A stretch of DNA of 34,743 nt from Thermoguttaceae bacterium (lineage in GTDB: Bacteria; Planctomycetota; Planctomycetia; Pirellulales; Thermoguttaceae), in assembly GCA_017436025.1 (NCBI GenBank), contig JAFSDX010000083.1, positions 1-34,743 on the forward strand, given 5' to 3'. Both the position numbers and the translations under genes were made by a program. This document shows positions 1 through 10,900 of the stretch, piece by piece (position 1 is the first letter of the stretch; the number at the start of each line of letters is the position of its first letter). The notes beneath the pieces were generated by a model. It saw only the letters and a list, made by a program, of their open reading frames with translations. It did not search any database and was not told where the DNA came from.

Positions 1-3000
1 GCTCGAGTGTCCGACGTTGTCGTAAGCGACGATTTTAAAGACGTAACGCTCCGCCGACGCCAAAATCGTCGCGCTCGTTTCGGTCGTTCGTTCGAGCCAA
101 AGCGAGTACGTTTCGCCGCCGTCGACCGAATAGTACGCGTCGTAACACGCGACGCCGGAGCCGACGTCGGCGCCGCGCCACTCGACGGAAACCGTTCGCG
201 CCTCTTCGTCGTAAACAATATCGGCGATTTCGGCGGTCGGCGCGTCGGCGTCGATCGTGTTGCCCCAAGTATTCGTAACGATCGGCTCGTTGACGTCGAA
301 AACGATCGACGCGCTCGTTTCGATTCGCGTGTTGGAAGTCAAGCCGTCGTTGAGTTTAACGGAGAACGAGACGTAACCCTCGCCCGTTCCCTTTTCCTTG
401 TCGTTCGGCGGCAGGAAACCCGCGTACGCGTCGCTCGGGAAATGGTCGGGCGTCGACGCGACGTAGCTGCGCAGGTACCACTTGACGGCGCCGGTCGCGG
501 GATCGCACTCGACGGAAATTTGGATTTGTTCGCCGGTCGACTTCTGCTCGACGGTCCAAACGCCGTCGACGCAACCGACCGGATCGTCGTAAATCTCGTT
601 CCCGACGGAGATTGCGCCGAGTTCAAAGGTCGACCAATCGAATGCTTCGGAGAGCGTCGTTTCGACAAAGACTTCCTGCGCGGCGGCGGTCGCGGTCGGT
701 TTGTTTTCGAAGTAAATCGTGAAATGTTGCGTCGCGGCGGCTTTTCCGTCGATCCAGTTCGGCGTCGTAATCACCAAGAACGGCTCGTCTTGCGTTCCGA
801 CGTCGACCGTTTGGAAGTCGTAGCCGATCGGCCCGAGGATTTCGTTCGGGTCTTCGGACTGCGGTTCGTCCGGATCCTCGTCGTCGCGCGGCTCGTCATC
901 CGGCAAATCGTCGTCATCGTCGTGGCACGAACAGGCCGGGTTCGTGCATTGCGGCGGATACGCTTCCGATAATTTGCGCACTTCGTCGCGGAAGTCGAAC
1001 ATATTATTGTTGCACTCCTCGTAGAAGCGGTGGAAATCGTCGATTGACTTAAAGAAATTTTTTATATCGTTAAAAAAATTCATAAAGTCGCCGATGGGGC
1101 CCAACACTTTCACAACCTTGCCTAAACTCTTTTTTAGCGCGGCTATTTTCTCACGTTGATTTTGCGCCGTAAGAAATTCCGCCGATTGTTGCGTCTTAGT
1201 ATTTTTGAGTTCTTTGCCAGTTTGGTTTACCGCCCAATCGGCATAACCGCCGGGAACTTTTGACGGCGAAGAAGGAACCGTTAATTTATCCAAGTTCTTC
1301 CAAGCCAGTTCCAAGTCCTCTTTCAACTTCTTCATTTTGACGCCAAGGTCGTGTATACGATCGACAGTACGCGCATACTCCCGTTTCGCCGCGTCTAACT
1401 CTCCTTTTAAGAGTTTTTTACCGGCCTCGTAAAGTATGTCAAACAACTTCGCTGCCTCATCGCAAAAGTCTGAAGTGGAAGGAGTAAAGTTTGAACCTAT
1501 TTCCGTAAGCAATTGGTTAAACTCAATATCTTGAACAATCGATAAAGTATCCCTAATGTCTTTATAGTTATTATAGAATTCGACCAGGCCTTCGAGAACA
1601 TTTTTAACCCATCCGCCAGGCATAAAATTCAAAACGAGTTCGCCCAACGACGCCACAAGGTCCACACCATTTTTTTCAATTTTCTTTTTCAGGTCCTCAA
1701 GAACGTCCAGCGACGTCTTCGCGCGGTCGTGGTCGTCCCAGGCGGCGTTCAAAGTACGATGATATAAATCATACTTTTTTCCACAAGAGGCGCAGCAATC
1801 CTCGCGAAGACTCTGGTATCGCAGAAGCTCCGGCAAAATTTCGTCGTAAAAATACATTTTTTGACGAGCCAATTTTTGCCAGAAATTACCCGGGTCTTCT
1901 TCCGCCGTCGCGTTGGAAATTATCGGCGCCGTTTGCTCCGTCGCGCTTTCCGTTCCCGTCGGCGCCGCCGTCGTAAGAGCGGCGCAAACGTTTGGGACGA
2001 CGGCAAGTCGTATCGCGACGCCGGTCAATTCTTCGCCGGTCAATTCGACGGTCGCCGTCGCGGTCGTCGCGTAATCGACGCAAACGAGTCGATACGACTC
2101 CGCTTCCAACGCGTAAGCGACAAAGTTTCCTTCGGCGTCGGAATAGCCGATTCCCACGACGACGCCGTCGCCGTTTTTAATCAAGACGACGCCTTGATCG
2201 CCGATCGGCGCGCCGTCGAGCGTAATCGAGCCGGAAATCGTTACGGTCGCTTCGGTTAGCTCAACGTTTTGGGAAACCGCCGTTTCGTTTTCCGGAATCG
2301 TCAGTTTCGCCGTTCCGACCGTTCTCCCCGCGACGACGACCAACGCGTATTCGCCCGGCACGAGGAAGTAATAAAGGAGGTTCCCCTCGTCGTCGATCGC
2401 GGCGCTGTTAACCAAATGATTTTCGGCGTCGTACAGCCACCCTATCGCGTCGGCGCCGTCGGCTTCGAATCCCGTCGGAAGTTGAACGGTCGCCGTCAAA
2501 ATCGCTTTTTCGCTAAACGCCAAGTCGAACGTCGTCGCGGTCGCGCCTTCCAAAATCTCGAACTCGCTTTTCGCGCCCTTCGTTCCGCTATACGCCGCAA
2601 CTCGATACTTGCCGGGCGTTAAACCGACGAAATTCAACGCGGCGCCGTCGTCGGAATATCCGCTCAGCTCCGCCGTTGCCCGGCCTTCGTCGTCGACGCT
2701 TAACAGACTCCAGTAAACGGTTTGCGTTTTGTCGTCCGTCGAGAGACCGGTCGCGTTCGCTTGCGCGGAGGCCGTTCCCGCCGTCGCCTCGAACGTTAAG
2801 TCGCTTCCGCGTTCGACGTTCGCCTCCCAAGCGCTAAAGAAACCGTTCTCGTGAACGGCGCGGAACGTATAAACGCCCGGTTCGCGCAAATAAACGTCCA
2901 GTCGCCCTTCGCCGTTCGCGAAAACGGAATCGACCAATTCGCCGTCTTTGAAGAGATAAACTTGCGCCGTCGCGGCCGCCTCGCCGTTCGCCAACGTTAA

Positions 3001-4962
3001 CACGCCGGAAACGCGACCGATAAAGTCCAATTCAACGTTTTGCGTCGGCGCGCTCTCTTCGCCGTTCCAGGAAACCGTCCAAGTTTGCTCAACGTTCGAA
3101 ACGGCAAGTTCGTAAACGCCGGGCGCAAGATTTTCGAACGCGTAAGTCCCGTCCTCCGCGACCGTTGCGTAACGACGTCCGCTTTCGTCGGAAAGCGTCA
3201 ACATCACTCCGGCGAGCGGTTGGCCGTCCGCGTAAGTCGCCGTTCCCGTTAAACGAGTCGTCGCGCTCAAAACAAAATCGATCGTTTCTCCGTCGCTTCC
3301 CTCGGCGATCGTCAACTTTTGACTTAGACAAATCGTTCCGCCGACGCTAATCTCCAAGCGATAATCGCCCGGCGGCAAGAAGTCGACGCAATAAAAGCCG
3401 CTTTCGTCGACGTTTACCCAATAACCGTTTTCATTTTCGTCCGTTAAAACAAACGTTGCGTCCGCCGCGGGCGTTCCGTCGTTATTGCGCACAAAGCCGG
3501 AAATCAACGAGGCGCTTTGAAGGCTCTTATTAATTTTCGTCGTCTTTTGGGCGGTCAAGGCGACCGTTTCGACAACGGAAACGCAATTGCCCGCGGAAAT
3601 CGTTATCGTCGCTTCCCCTTCGTCCAAACCGCCGACGGCGAAACGACCTTCGGCGTCGGTCAACGCGCAACAACGAGCGCCGGACGCGTCGACGACGAGA
3701 ATCGCCGCGTCGGCGAGCGGCAAACCTTCGGAATCGCAAATTTTTCCGGAAACTTCCGCGCTCCGTTCCGCCGTCAAGTTAAGCCCGGTCGTCGCGATTC
3801 CGTTTTTAACGCTCGCTTCCGCCGGCGTCGACGGCTTAAATTTTCCCGTCGTATTTAACGAAACGAGATACGTTCCGCTCTTCAACGCGGCAAACGAATA
3901 AACGCCCGCGCGATCGGAAATCGCGTTCCAAGTTTCGCCCGCTTCGTTTGTCAACGTTATTTCCGCGTTTTGAACGATTCGACCGTTTTCGTCGACGACG
4001 CGTCCGGCGATCGAGCCGAACGGTTTCGCGGTCAACCGTTTTCGCAAAACGTCTTGACCGTCGAGCGTTATCGACGATTCCGACAAATCGTACGCGCCGG
4101 ACGCCGCCGCTAAAGTAATCGGAACGTTCGACGGCAAGAAATTAAAGACGTAAAAACCGTTTTCGTCGGTCGTCGCGTAATCGCGATACTCGCTTTCGCC
4201 GGCGTTCCAAGACGCGACCAGTTCGCATCCCGCGAGTCCTTCGCCGGAATCGGAACATTGCAAGCGTCCGGCGAGCCCGGTCGTCGGTTCGCCTTTCGTT
4301 TGCGCGCGCAAAAAATCGGCGACGTAATCGTAGTCGTTCGTTCGGAATCCTCGTTCGTCAAGTCGCGTAATCGCGGCGCTTAAATCTTGTCGATATTCGC
4401 TCCAAGAATTCCAGAACTCGCTTTCAAAGAACGGCGTCGTCGTTTCGTCCGAAAGCCAAGTCGCCAAAGAAAGTCGCGTGTTGGACGTCGCTTTAAAATA
4501 AAATTCGACGCGAGCGCTTTCGCCCGGCGCAAGCCACGCCGCTTCGGACGCGCCTAAACCGAGAAGCCGAATTTCCTTTTCGTCGCCCATTTCGTCGGCG
4601 GAAAAAGCGAGAGGCGCGGTTCCGGAAACGGTAAAAACCGGAAACGCGACAACTTCGGAACTAACGTTTTGATACTCGACATAACCTTTATAAACGCGGC
4701 CTTCGCGAATGGAATCGGGAATATCGAGCGACGCGACGAGAGGAACCGACGGGCGCGCGCTTTCCGGTTTCGCGTAAATCAAGCCGTCGATGGTCGTCGT
4801 TTGCCCGTTTTGCGTTACTTTCAAACGATAAACGTTGCCGAAAAAGGTCGAAGCGTCGTTCATATTGAAGCTCAACGTCGCCGACGTCGCCGATGCGACG
4901 CGAACCGTCGCGTCGACCGCGAACGCTCCGTCGGCGGAAACCGACTCGAGCGTCGCCGTCAT
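1..4962 (-). CDS. Giant extracellular modular protein, C-terminal reading frame (partial, runs off left edge)
   Basis: The frame is open for 1654 codons from ATG 4962 to the window edge, with no stop. It starts directly after the TGA (4965-4963) of the preceding frame and in the same phase; no good Shine-Dalgarno sequence is visible. Residues about 1-150 look like an IPT/TIG-type or related beta-sandwich. Residues about 240-990 hold many carboxypeptidase-regulatory-like (CarboxypepD_reg/SdrD-B type) repeats, recognisable by recurring 'DENGFYVF', 'DAEGRFAV' and 'PGVYEL' patterns. A predicted helical, lower-GC segment follows at about 1025-1320, with clustered Cys (CCASC, CTNPACSC) and then an Asp/Glu-rich linker. 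The last part carries the 'SIVFDVNEPI' motif seen in large planctomycete repeat proteins, then a further FnIII-like domain cut by the edge. A structural or adhesive surface role is inferred. It is probably the second half of one polypeptide with the upstream frame. Confidence 0.85.
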   Translation of the reverse strand, partial: MTATLESVSADGAFAVDATVRVASATSATLSFNMNDASTFFGNVYRLKVTQNGQTTTIDGLIYAKPESARPSVPLVASLDIPDSIREGRVYKGYVEYQNVSSEVVAFPVFTVSGTAPLAFSADEMGDEKEIRLLGLGASEAAWLAPGESARVEFYFKATSNTRLSLATWLSDETTTPFFESEFWNSWSEYRQDLSAAITRLDERGFRTNDYDYVADFLRAQTKGEPTTGLAGRLQCSDSGEGLAGCELVASWNAGESEYRDYATTDENGFYVFNFLPSNVPITLAAASGAYDLSESSITLDGQDVLRKRLTAKPFGSIAGRVVDENGRIVQNAEITLTNEAGETWNAISDRAGVYSFAALKSGTYLVSLNTTGKFKPSTPAEASVKNGIATTGLNLTAERSAEVSGKICDSEGLPLADAAILVVDASGARCCALTDAEGRFAVGGLDEGEATITISAGNCVSVVETVALTAQKTTKINKSLQSASLISGFVRNNDGTPAADATFVLTDENENGYWVNVDESGFYCVDFLPPGDYRLEISVGGTICLSQKLTIAEGSDGETIDFVLSATTRLTGTATYADGQPLAGVMLTLSDESGRRYATVAEDGTYAFENLAPGVYELAVSNVEQTWTVSWNGEESAPTQNVELDFIGRVSGVLTLANGEAAATAQVYLFKDGELVDSVFANGEGRLDVYLREPGVYTFRAVHENGFFSAWEANVERGSDLTFEATAGTASAQANATGLSTDDKTQTVYWSLLSVDDEGRATAELSGYSDDGAALNFVGLTPGKYRVAAYSGTKGAKSEFEILEGATATTFDLAFSEKAILTATVQLPTGFEADGADAIGWLYDAENHLVNSAAIDDEGNLLYYFLVPGEYALVVVAGRTVGTAKLTIPENETAVSQNVELTEATVTISGSITLDGAPIGDQGVVLIKNGDGVVVGIGYSDAEGNFVAYALEAESYRLVCVDYATTATATVELTGEELTGVAIRLAVVPNVCAALTTAAPTGTESATEQTAPIISNATAEEDPGNFWQKLARQKMYFYDEILPELLRYQSLREDCCASCGKKYDLYHRTLNAAWDDHDRAKTSLDVLEDLKKKIEKNGVDLVASLGELVLNFMPGGWVKNVLEGLVEFYNNYKDIRDTLSIVQDIEFNQLLTEIGSNFTPSTSDFCDEAAKLFDILYEAGKKLLKGELDAAKREYARTVDRIHDLGVKMKKLKEDLELAWKNLDKLTVPSSPSKVPGGYADWAVNQTGKELKNTKTQQSAEFLTAQNQREKIAALKKSLGKVVKVLGPIGDFMNFFNDIKNFFKSIDDFHRFYEECNNNMFDFRDEVRKLSEAYPPQCTNPACSCHDDDDDLPDDEPRDDEDPDEPQSEDPNEILGPIGYDFQTVDVGTQDEPFLVITTPNWIDGKAAATQHFTIYFENKPTATAAAQEVFVETTLSEAFDWSTFELGAISVGNEIYDDPVGCVDGVWTVEQKSTGEQIQISVECDPATGAVKWYLRSYVASTPDHFPSDAYAGFLPPNDKEKGTGEGYVSFSVKLNDGLTSNTRIETSASIVFDVNEPIVTNTWGNTIDADAPTAEIADIVYDEEARTVSVEWRGADVGSGVACYDAYYSVDGGETYSLWLERTTETSATILASAERYVFKIVAYDNVGHSS

Positions 4963-7900
4963 TCAGTCTTGGAATCCGACGCCGACGATCGCGACGTTCG
5001 ACGTTTGCCCCAGTTGGACTGCGGCGGCGTATTCTCGACCTTCCGAATCGGCGAAACTTTGTCCGTCGGCAAAACCGTAAACGTCGAACGCGTCGTCGTT
5101 TTGCGTCAACGCGCCGACGGTCGTTCCAAGCGACGCGACGAAAGAAACGTAAACGACGCGCTCTTCGTCCGAGGCGGGAACGTAAAGAACGGCGATATTT
5201 TGCCCCCCCGACTCAACGTTTTGCGTCGTTTGAACGGCGCGCCAATCGCAACGTTCATCGGTCGGCAACATTCCTTCGCTTGCGAGAATCGAAACGGAGG
5301 TCGCTTGCTCTCCGCCGGGCCAAACGTAACGCAACGAATACGCTTGCCCCGCCGGAATCGCGAGTTTATAATAACGCTTCGTCGAATTCACTTCAAAGGC
5401 GTCGGAAGGAATTAACGTCGGTTGTTCAATTTTGACAATGTTTTGCGCGACGAGGACGTTGTTGTCGACGTTGACCCCTTCGAAAACGTCGCGGTTCGGA
5501 TTGACGCGGACGACGAACGAGTACTCGCCGTCGAGGACTTCCGGCACGACGACTTGCGCGTAATTCGTTTGCAGGTCGCCCGCGCCGATCGCCGCCGAAC
5601 GAAGGATTGTCGCGACCAAAATTTCGCGCCCGGACGGCGACACGAGGTAAATTTCGTCGCTCCAAGCGCCTGTCGCGGCGACGGTTCCGTTGTTGCGCGT
5701 CGTCCATTCGAGCGTTACCGTTTCGCCGACCGCGGCGCTCGTCGGCGCTTTCAGGTCGACCGGCTCCAAGTCGAGCGACGACGCGGCGCCGTCCGCGAAC
5801 TCGTAAGCGCCGATATCGACGTAAATTCCGTTCGCATCGGGAGTTCCGGTCTGTCCCGAATAGTCGTCGGTAACGCGCGGCGCTCCGTCGGCGTCGGTCT
5901 CCGGAGCGAGCGTTCCGTCCCCCGCGTCGATGCAAGGCGAGCCCGCCGACAAACGGTAATCGCCGTTCGCCGCGTCGCGGAAAAGCGGATTCGCCCAAAT
6001 GTTTCCGTTCTTCCCGACTTCCGCGAACGTCTGCGGCCCGGCGCCCTTCGGGTTCCAGAAGAGGCAGTTTTGGAAGGTTAAATAGTTCTGATACGCAAGA
6101 CTTCCCCACGAGTCAATCCAATCGGAGTAAATGTTGCTAAATACGCAGTTAACGTATGTCCCGGAGCCAGTCCAATGACTCCAAAACATCGCGGCATACG
6201 ACGTTCCGTCAAAGACGCAGTTAACGTAATTCTGGGTTCCGCGATAAGGGGCCGTCGCAAGCCCGACGTCGGAAACGATTGTGTTCGTAGCGTTTATCGT
6301 TCCTCCCCAGTTCCAAAGACCGTCGTATTTCGCATGCGCGATCACGCACGAATCAAGGTTAATCGTCCCTCCAGAACTAACTTCTAAAATCCCGCTTTCG
6401 TTGTAAGGCGCTCCGTAATAGAACTTTACATTACTAAACGTCGCAACGCCAGCCACGCTAACGCAATCCCAATCGCCGCCGGTCGGCGCCTGCTTTCCGT
6501 CGTCCCCATTCGTGTCGCCGCCGACCGCGTCGTCTTTGATCGACGTGAAGACGATCGGCGCCGCGGAAGTCCCTTCCGCGATTAGAGTTCCGCCCTTTTC
6601 GACGATCAGCGATTTCCCGGCGTTGAACTTCAAAATCGCGCCCGGCTGAATCGTCAGCGTAACGCCGGACGGCACGATAAGATCGCCCGTAACGCGGTAA
6701 ACCTGCCCGCCGAGCCACGTTTCGTTATTTTGCAGCGTCCCGGAAGTCGTCGTCGTAACGTACTTAACCGTCGCCGACGCCGAAACTTGGAAGTTCCCCT
6801 GCCCCTTGAAATACGACGCGCCGTACTTCGCGACCGAGTTTTCGCCGTCCTTGTTCGTATCGCCGCCGACCGCGTCGTCCTCCGCTCGGGTCAGCGTCGC
6901 GGAATCGCCGACAATAACCGCGGCGCCTTCTTGGGCGTTGACGGACGCGCCGCGCCAGAACTTGACGACGGCGCCCTCGCCGATATTCAGCGTCGCGCCG
7001 CTTGCGACGTCGATTCGCCCGACGACGAGATAAACCTTGCCCGCTTCCCAAGTCTCGTTTTCGCCGATAGTTCCGCGTTTAACGACGACGTTTTCGTCGT
7101 TGATAATCGTCGCGGCGATCGTCGCGCTTTTGAGGACGGCGTCGTTTTCGTCGAGGTATTCGACGATAAGCCGCCCCGCTCCGTCGTCGAACGACGTCGT
7201 GTCCCAAGCGAACTCGCCGGACGCGCCAAACACGCCCAAAACGCTCGACTTAGCGCCGGAAATCCAAGTCAAACGCAACGCGACCGCTTCGTCATACGGC
7301 TGTTCCCAAGCAAAATCGACGCCGCCGTTAAAGACGCCGCTTTGCGACGCGTCGAAACGGTCTTCCGACTCATAAGCGCCAAGGTCGATCGTTCCATAAG
7401 AAAAACGCCTCCGCCCAGCCAAATCATACGAATCGTCGGTCAAACCGGCGTCGTAAGCGTATTGATTATTCCCTTTATTAAAAGCCTGCGAGTTCGGCGC
7501 GAGGGTGTAATCTCCATTCTCCGCGTCGGTAAAGAGCGGCAACAACGCGTCGTAAACGTAATTCACGACGTCGCTTTCGCTTGCGTTGTCCCAAGCGGAA
7601 TAGCTCGAAAGCGTGTTGTACGCGTAGAGCGTACCATAAACGTAAACGTCCGCGCCCGAGTTGGACGCCGTGTTCAGCGCGACGATGGAGTTGTATAACG
7701 TTGTCGTATCGTTAGCGTAAACACCGCCCCCGTAATTCGCCGTGTTGCCGCTAACCGTACAGTTCGTAAACGTCGCCGTTCCATCATATCCAACGTAAAC
7801 GCCGCCGCCGTTATACTCCGCCCTGTTCCCGCTAATCGCGCAGTTCGTAAACGTCGCCGTACCACCAGCGTAAACGCCGCCCCCGGAATTCGCCGTGTTC

Positions 7901-10900
7901 CCGCTAATCGCGCAGTTCGTAAACGTCGCCGTTCCACCGGCGTAAACGCCGCCGCCGTCTTCCGCCGTGTTCCCGCTGATCGCGCAGTTCGTAAGCGTCG
8001 TCGTTCCACCGGCGTAAACGCCGCCGCCGTCTTCCGCCGTGTTCCCACTGATCGCGCAGTTCGTAAAGGTCGCCGTACCACCAGCGTAAACGCCGCCGCC
8101 GTAAGACGCCCTGTTCCCCCCGGTAATCGTTAAACCGATCAGCGCGACCGGGGCGTCCGCCGTCCCGCCGCTTACGCAGAAGACGCGGGACTTTTGATTC
8201 GCGTTCACCGTTATCCCCGGGGTTTGCGTCGACGCGTTATAAAGAGCACTCGCGTCGATCTTAATCCCCTGCGAAGTACGGAGTTCGCCGGCGACCAGCG
8301 TAATCGTCTTGCCCTTCAACGACGGCGCGAACGTAATCGTCGAGCCGAACGACGAATCCGATTCGGCGTACCAAATCGCTTCGCGGAGCGAAATCAAGCC
8401 GTCCATATCGTCTACAACATCGCTATTCGTTGTAACAACCAGCGACGGCGTTTCCGGCGTCTTCGTAAAGGTCGATTGATACTCGTAAGCGCCGATATCG
8501 ACCGTCGCCGTCGACGCCCAGGAACGTTCCACCCGCGTATTGCCGGCCAAGTCGGTCGCGACGCCTTCGACGTAAGCGACGTCGCCCCGGTCGATAGCCC
8601 AACTTTCCGACGACAAACGCAAGTCGAGAGCGTCGGCGTTCGTCAGATTCCCGTCCGCGTCGAAAACCGGTCCGACGACGAATTTCGGGTCGAAGCCGAT
8701 CAAGTTGTTCGCGCTATTCGCTGAAAGGGCGCTGGAAATATCGGCGTCTGACGACTTCGCGTAGTTCAGCGCGACGATGGAGTTGTATAACGTTGTCGTA
8801 TCGTTAGCGTAAACACCGCCCCCGTAATTCGCCGTGTTGCCGCTAACCGTACAGTTCGTAAACGTCGCCGTTCCATCATATCCAACGTAAACGCCGCCGC
8901 CGTCATACTCCGCCCTGTTCCCGCTAATCGCGCAGTTCGTAAACGTCGCCGTTCCATCATATCCAACGCAAACGCCGCCGCCATACTCCGCCGTGTTCCC
9001 ACTGATCGCGCAGTTCGTAAACGTCGTCGTTCCCCAATAAGCGTAAACGCCGCCCCCGGAATTCGCCCTGTTCCCGCTAATCGCGCAGTTCGTAAACGTC
9101 GTCGTTCCCAAAGCGTAAACGCCGCCGCCGTCATACTCCGCCGTGTTCCTGCTAATCGCGCAGTTCGTAAACGTCGTCGTTGCATCAGATCCAACGTAAA
9201 CGCCGCCGCCGTCATACTCCGCCCTGTTCCCGCTAATCGCGCAGTTCGTAAACGTCGTCGTTCCCAAAGCGTAAACGCCGCCGCCGTCTTCCGCCCTGTT
9301 CCCCCCGGTAAGCGTTAGACCGATTAACTCGACCGGGTTGTCCTCCGTTCCGCCGTTCACGTAGAAAACGCGGGATTTTTGGTTTGCGTCGATAGTGATT
9401 CCGGGGGTTTGCGTCGCCGCGTCGTAGAGAACGCTCGCGTCGACGGTTATTCCTTGGGCGATTTCGAGTTGCTCTCCGCTTAAGGTAATCGTTTCGCCTT
9501 TCAACGACGGCGCGAACGTAATCGTGTCGCCTATTTCGGCGGAGGCGATCGCTTCGCGCAAGGATGTAACGCCGTCGGAAGCGTCGACGACGTCGAGGTT
9601 TGTCGTAACGACCAACGACAGGGCTTCGGCGTCCGGCGTTAGGATCGTCGCGGACGTCGCTTCGGAGGAGCCCGCCGCGTTGAACGCCGAAACTCGGAAT
9701 TCATACGACGTTCCCGGCGCCAAGTCGGGCGCGTAGAACGACGTCGCGTCGGCGCCCGCGAAACCGAGTTCCACCCACGCGCCGTCGACGTTCATTTCGA
9801 TAAGGTAACCCGCTTCGTTGTCGGCGTTATCGACCCAAGTCAGTTCCGCGACGCCGTCATCGGCGTAGTATTCGCCCAGCGCAAGGCCGTACGGAGCCGC
9901 CGGAACGCTAAGCGTCGTAAGCGTCGCGACGACCGCTTCGGACGAACCCGCCGCGTTGAACGCCGAAACGCGGAATTCATACGACGTTCCCGGCGCTAAG
10001 TCGGGCGCGTAGAACAACGTTATGTCGGCGGGAACGACGCCCATCTCCGTCCACTCGCCGTCCAGCAGCATCTCGACGCGGTAACCCGTTTCGTTAGAAG
10101 CGTTATCGACCCAAGTCAGCTCCGCGACGCCGTCATCGGCGTAGTATTCGCCCAGCGCAAGACCGTACGGAGCCGCCGGAACGCTAAGCGTCGTAAACGT
10201 CGCGACGATCGCCTCGGAAGCGCCCGCCGCGTTGAACGCCGAAACTCGGTACTCGTAAGTCGTTCCGGGCGCCAAGTCCGTCGCGTAGAACGACGTCGCG
10301 TCGGCGGGAACGATTCCCATCTCCGTCCACTCGCCGTCCAGCAGCATCTCGACGCGGTAACCCGTTTCGTTGTCGGCGTTATCGACCCAAGTCAGTTCCG
10401 CGACGCCGTCTTCGGCGACGTAAGCGCCAAACGCGACGCTCGACGGAGCGACCGGCGCCGTTTCGTTAACCGGCGTCGTAAGCGTCGCGACGATCGCCTC
10501 GGAAGCGCCCGCCGCGTTGAACGCCGAAACTCGGTACTCGTAAGTCGCGCCAGGCGCCAAATCGGTCGCGTAATACGACGTCGCGTCGGCGGCGTTGGTC
10601 GTAACGACGAGCGTCGGCGTTTTGGACGGCGTCTCCGCGTCGACGACGAGCGCTTCCATTCCGAACGCGACAACCGACGGCGGCGTCGCGAGCGTCGGGT
10701 CGAGTTGAACGACGCAGGACGCGTCCGGGCCGTAAGAAACCGTCGACGGCGTTTGCGCGACCGAGTTCAAAAGCGCGACCGCGGCGCTCGTATCGGCGGC
10801 GTTTCGTTCGGTCAGTTCGAGCGTCGAGAGTTCGCGTTCGGTCGACTCGGCGACCTCGGCGGCGATATCGTCGTCGGCCGCAAATTCCGACGCGGTAACG

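Noticed and set aside
7..972. Plus-strand open frame at the left edge
   Set aside because: Lies opposite the continuous minus-strand frame of the giant protein, which has coherent domain sequence throughout.
4955..4970. Genome-wide reassignment of TGA to glycine
   Set aside because: efp, leuC, top6A and others end naturally at TGA with family-typical C-termini, so TGA works as a stop here.
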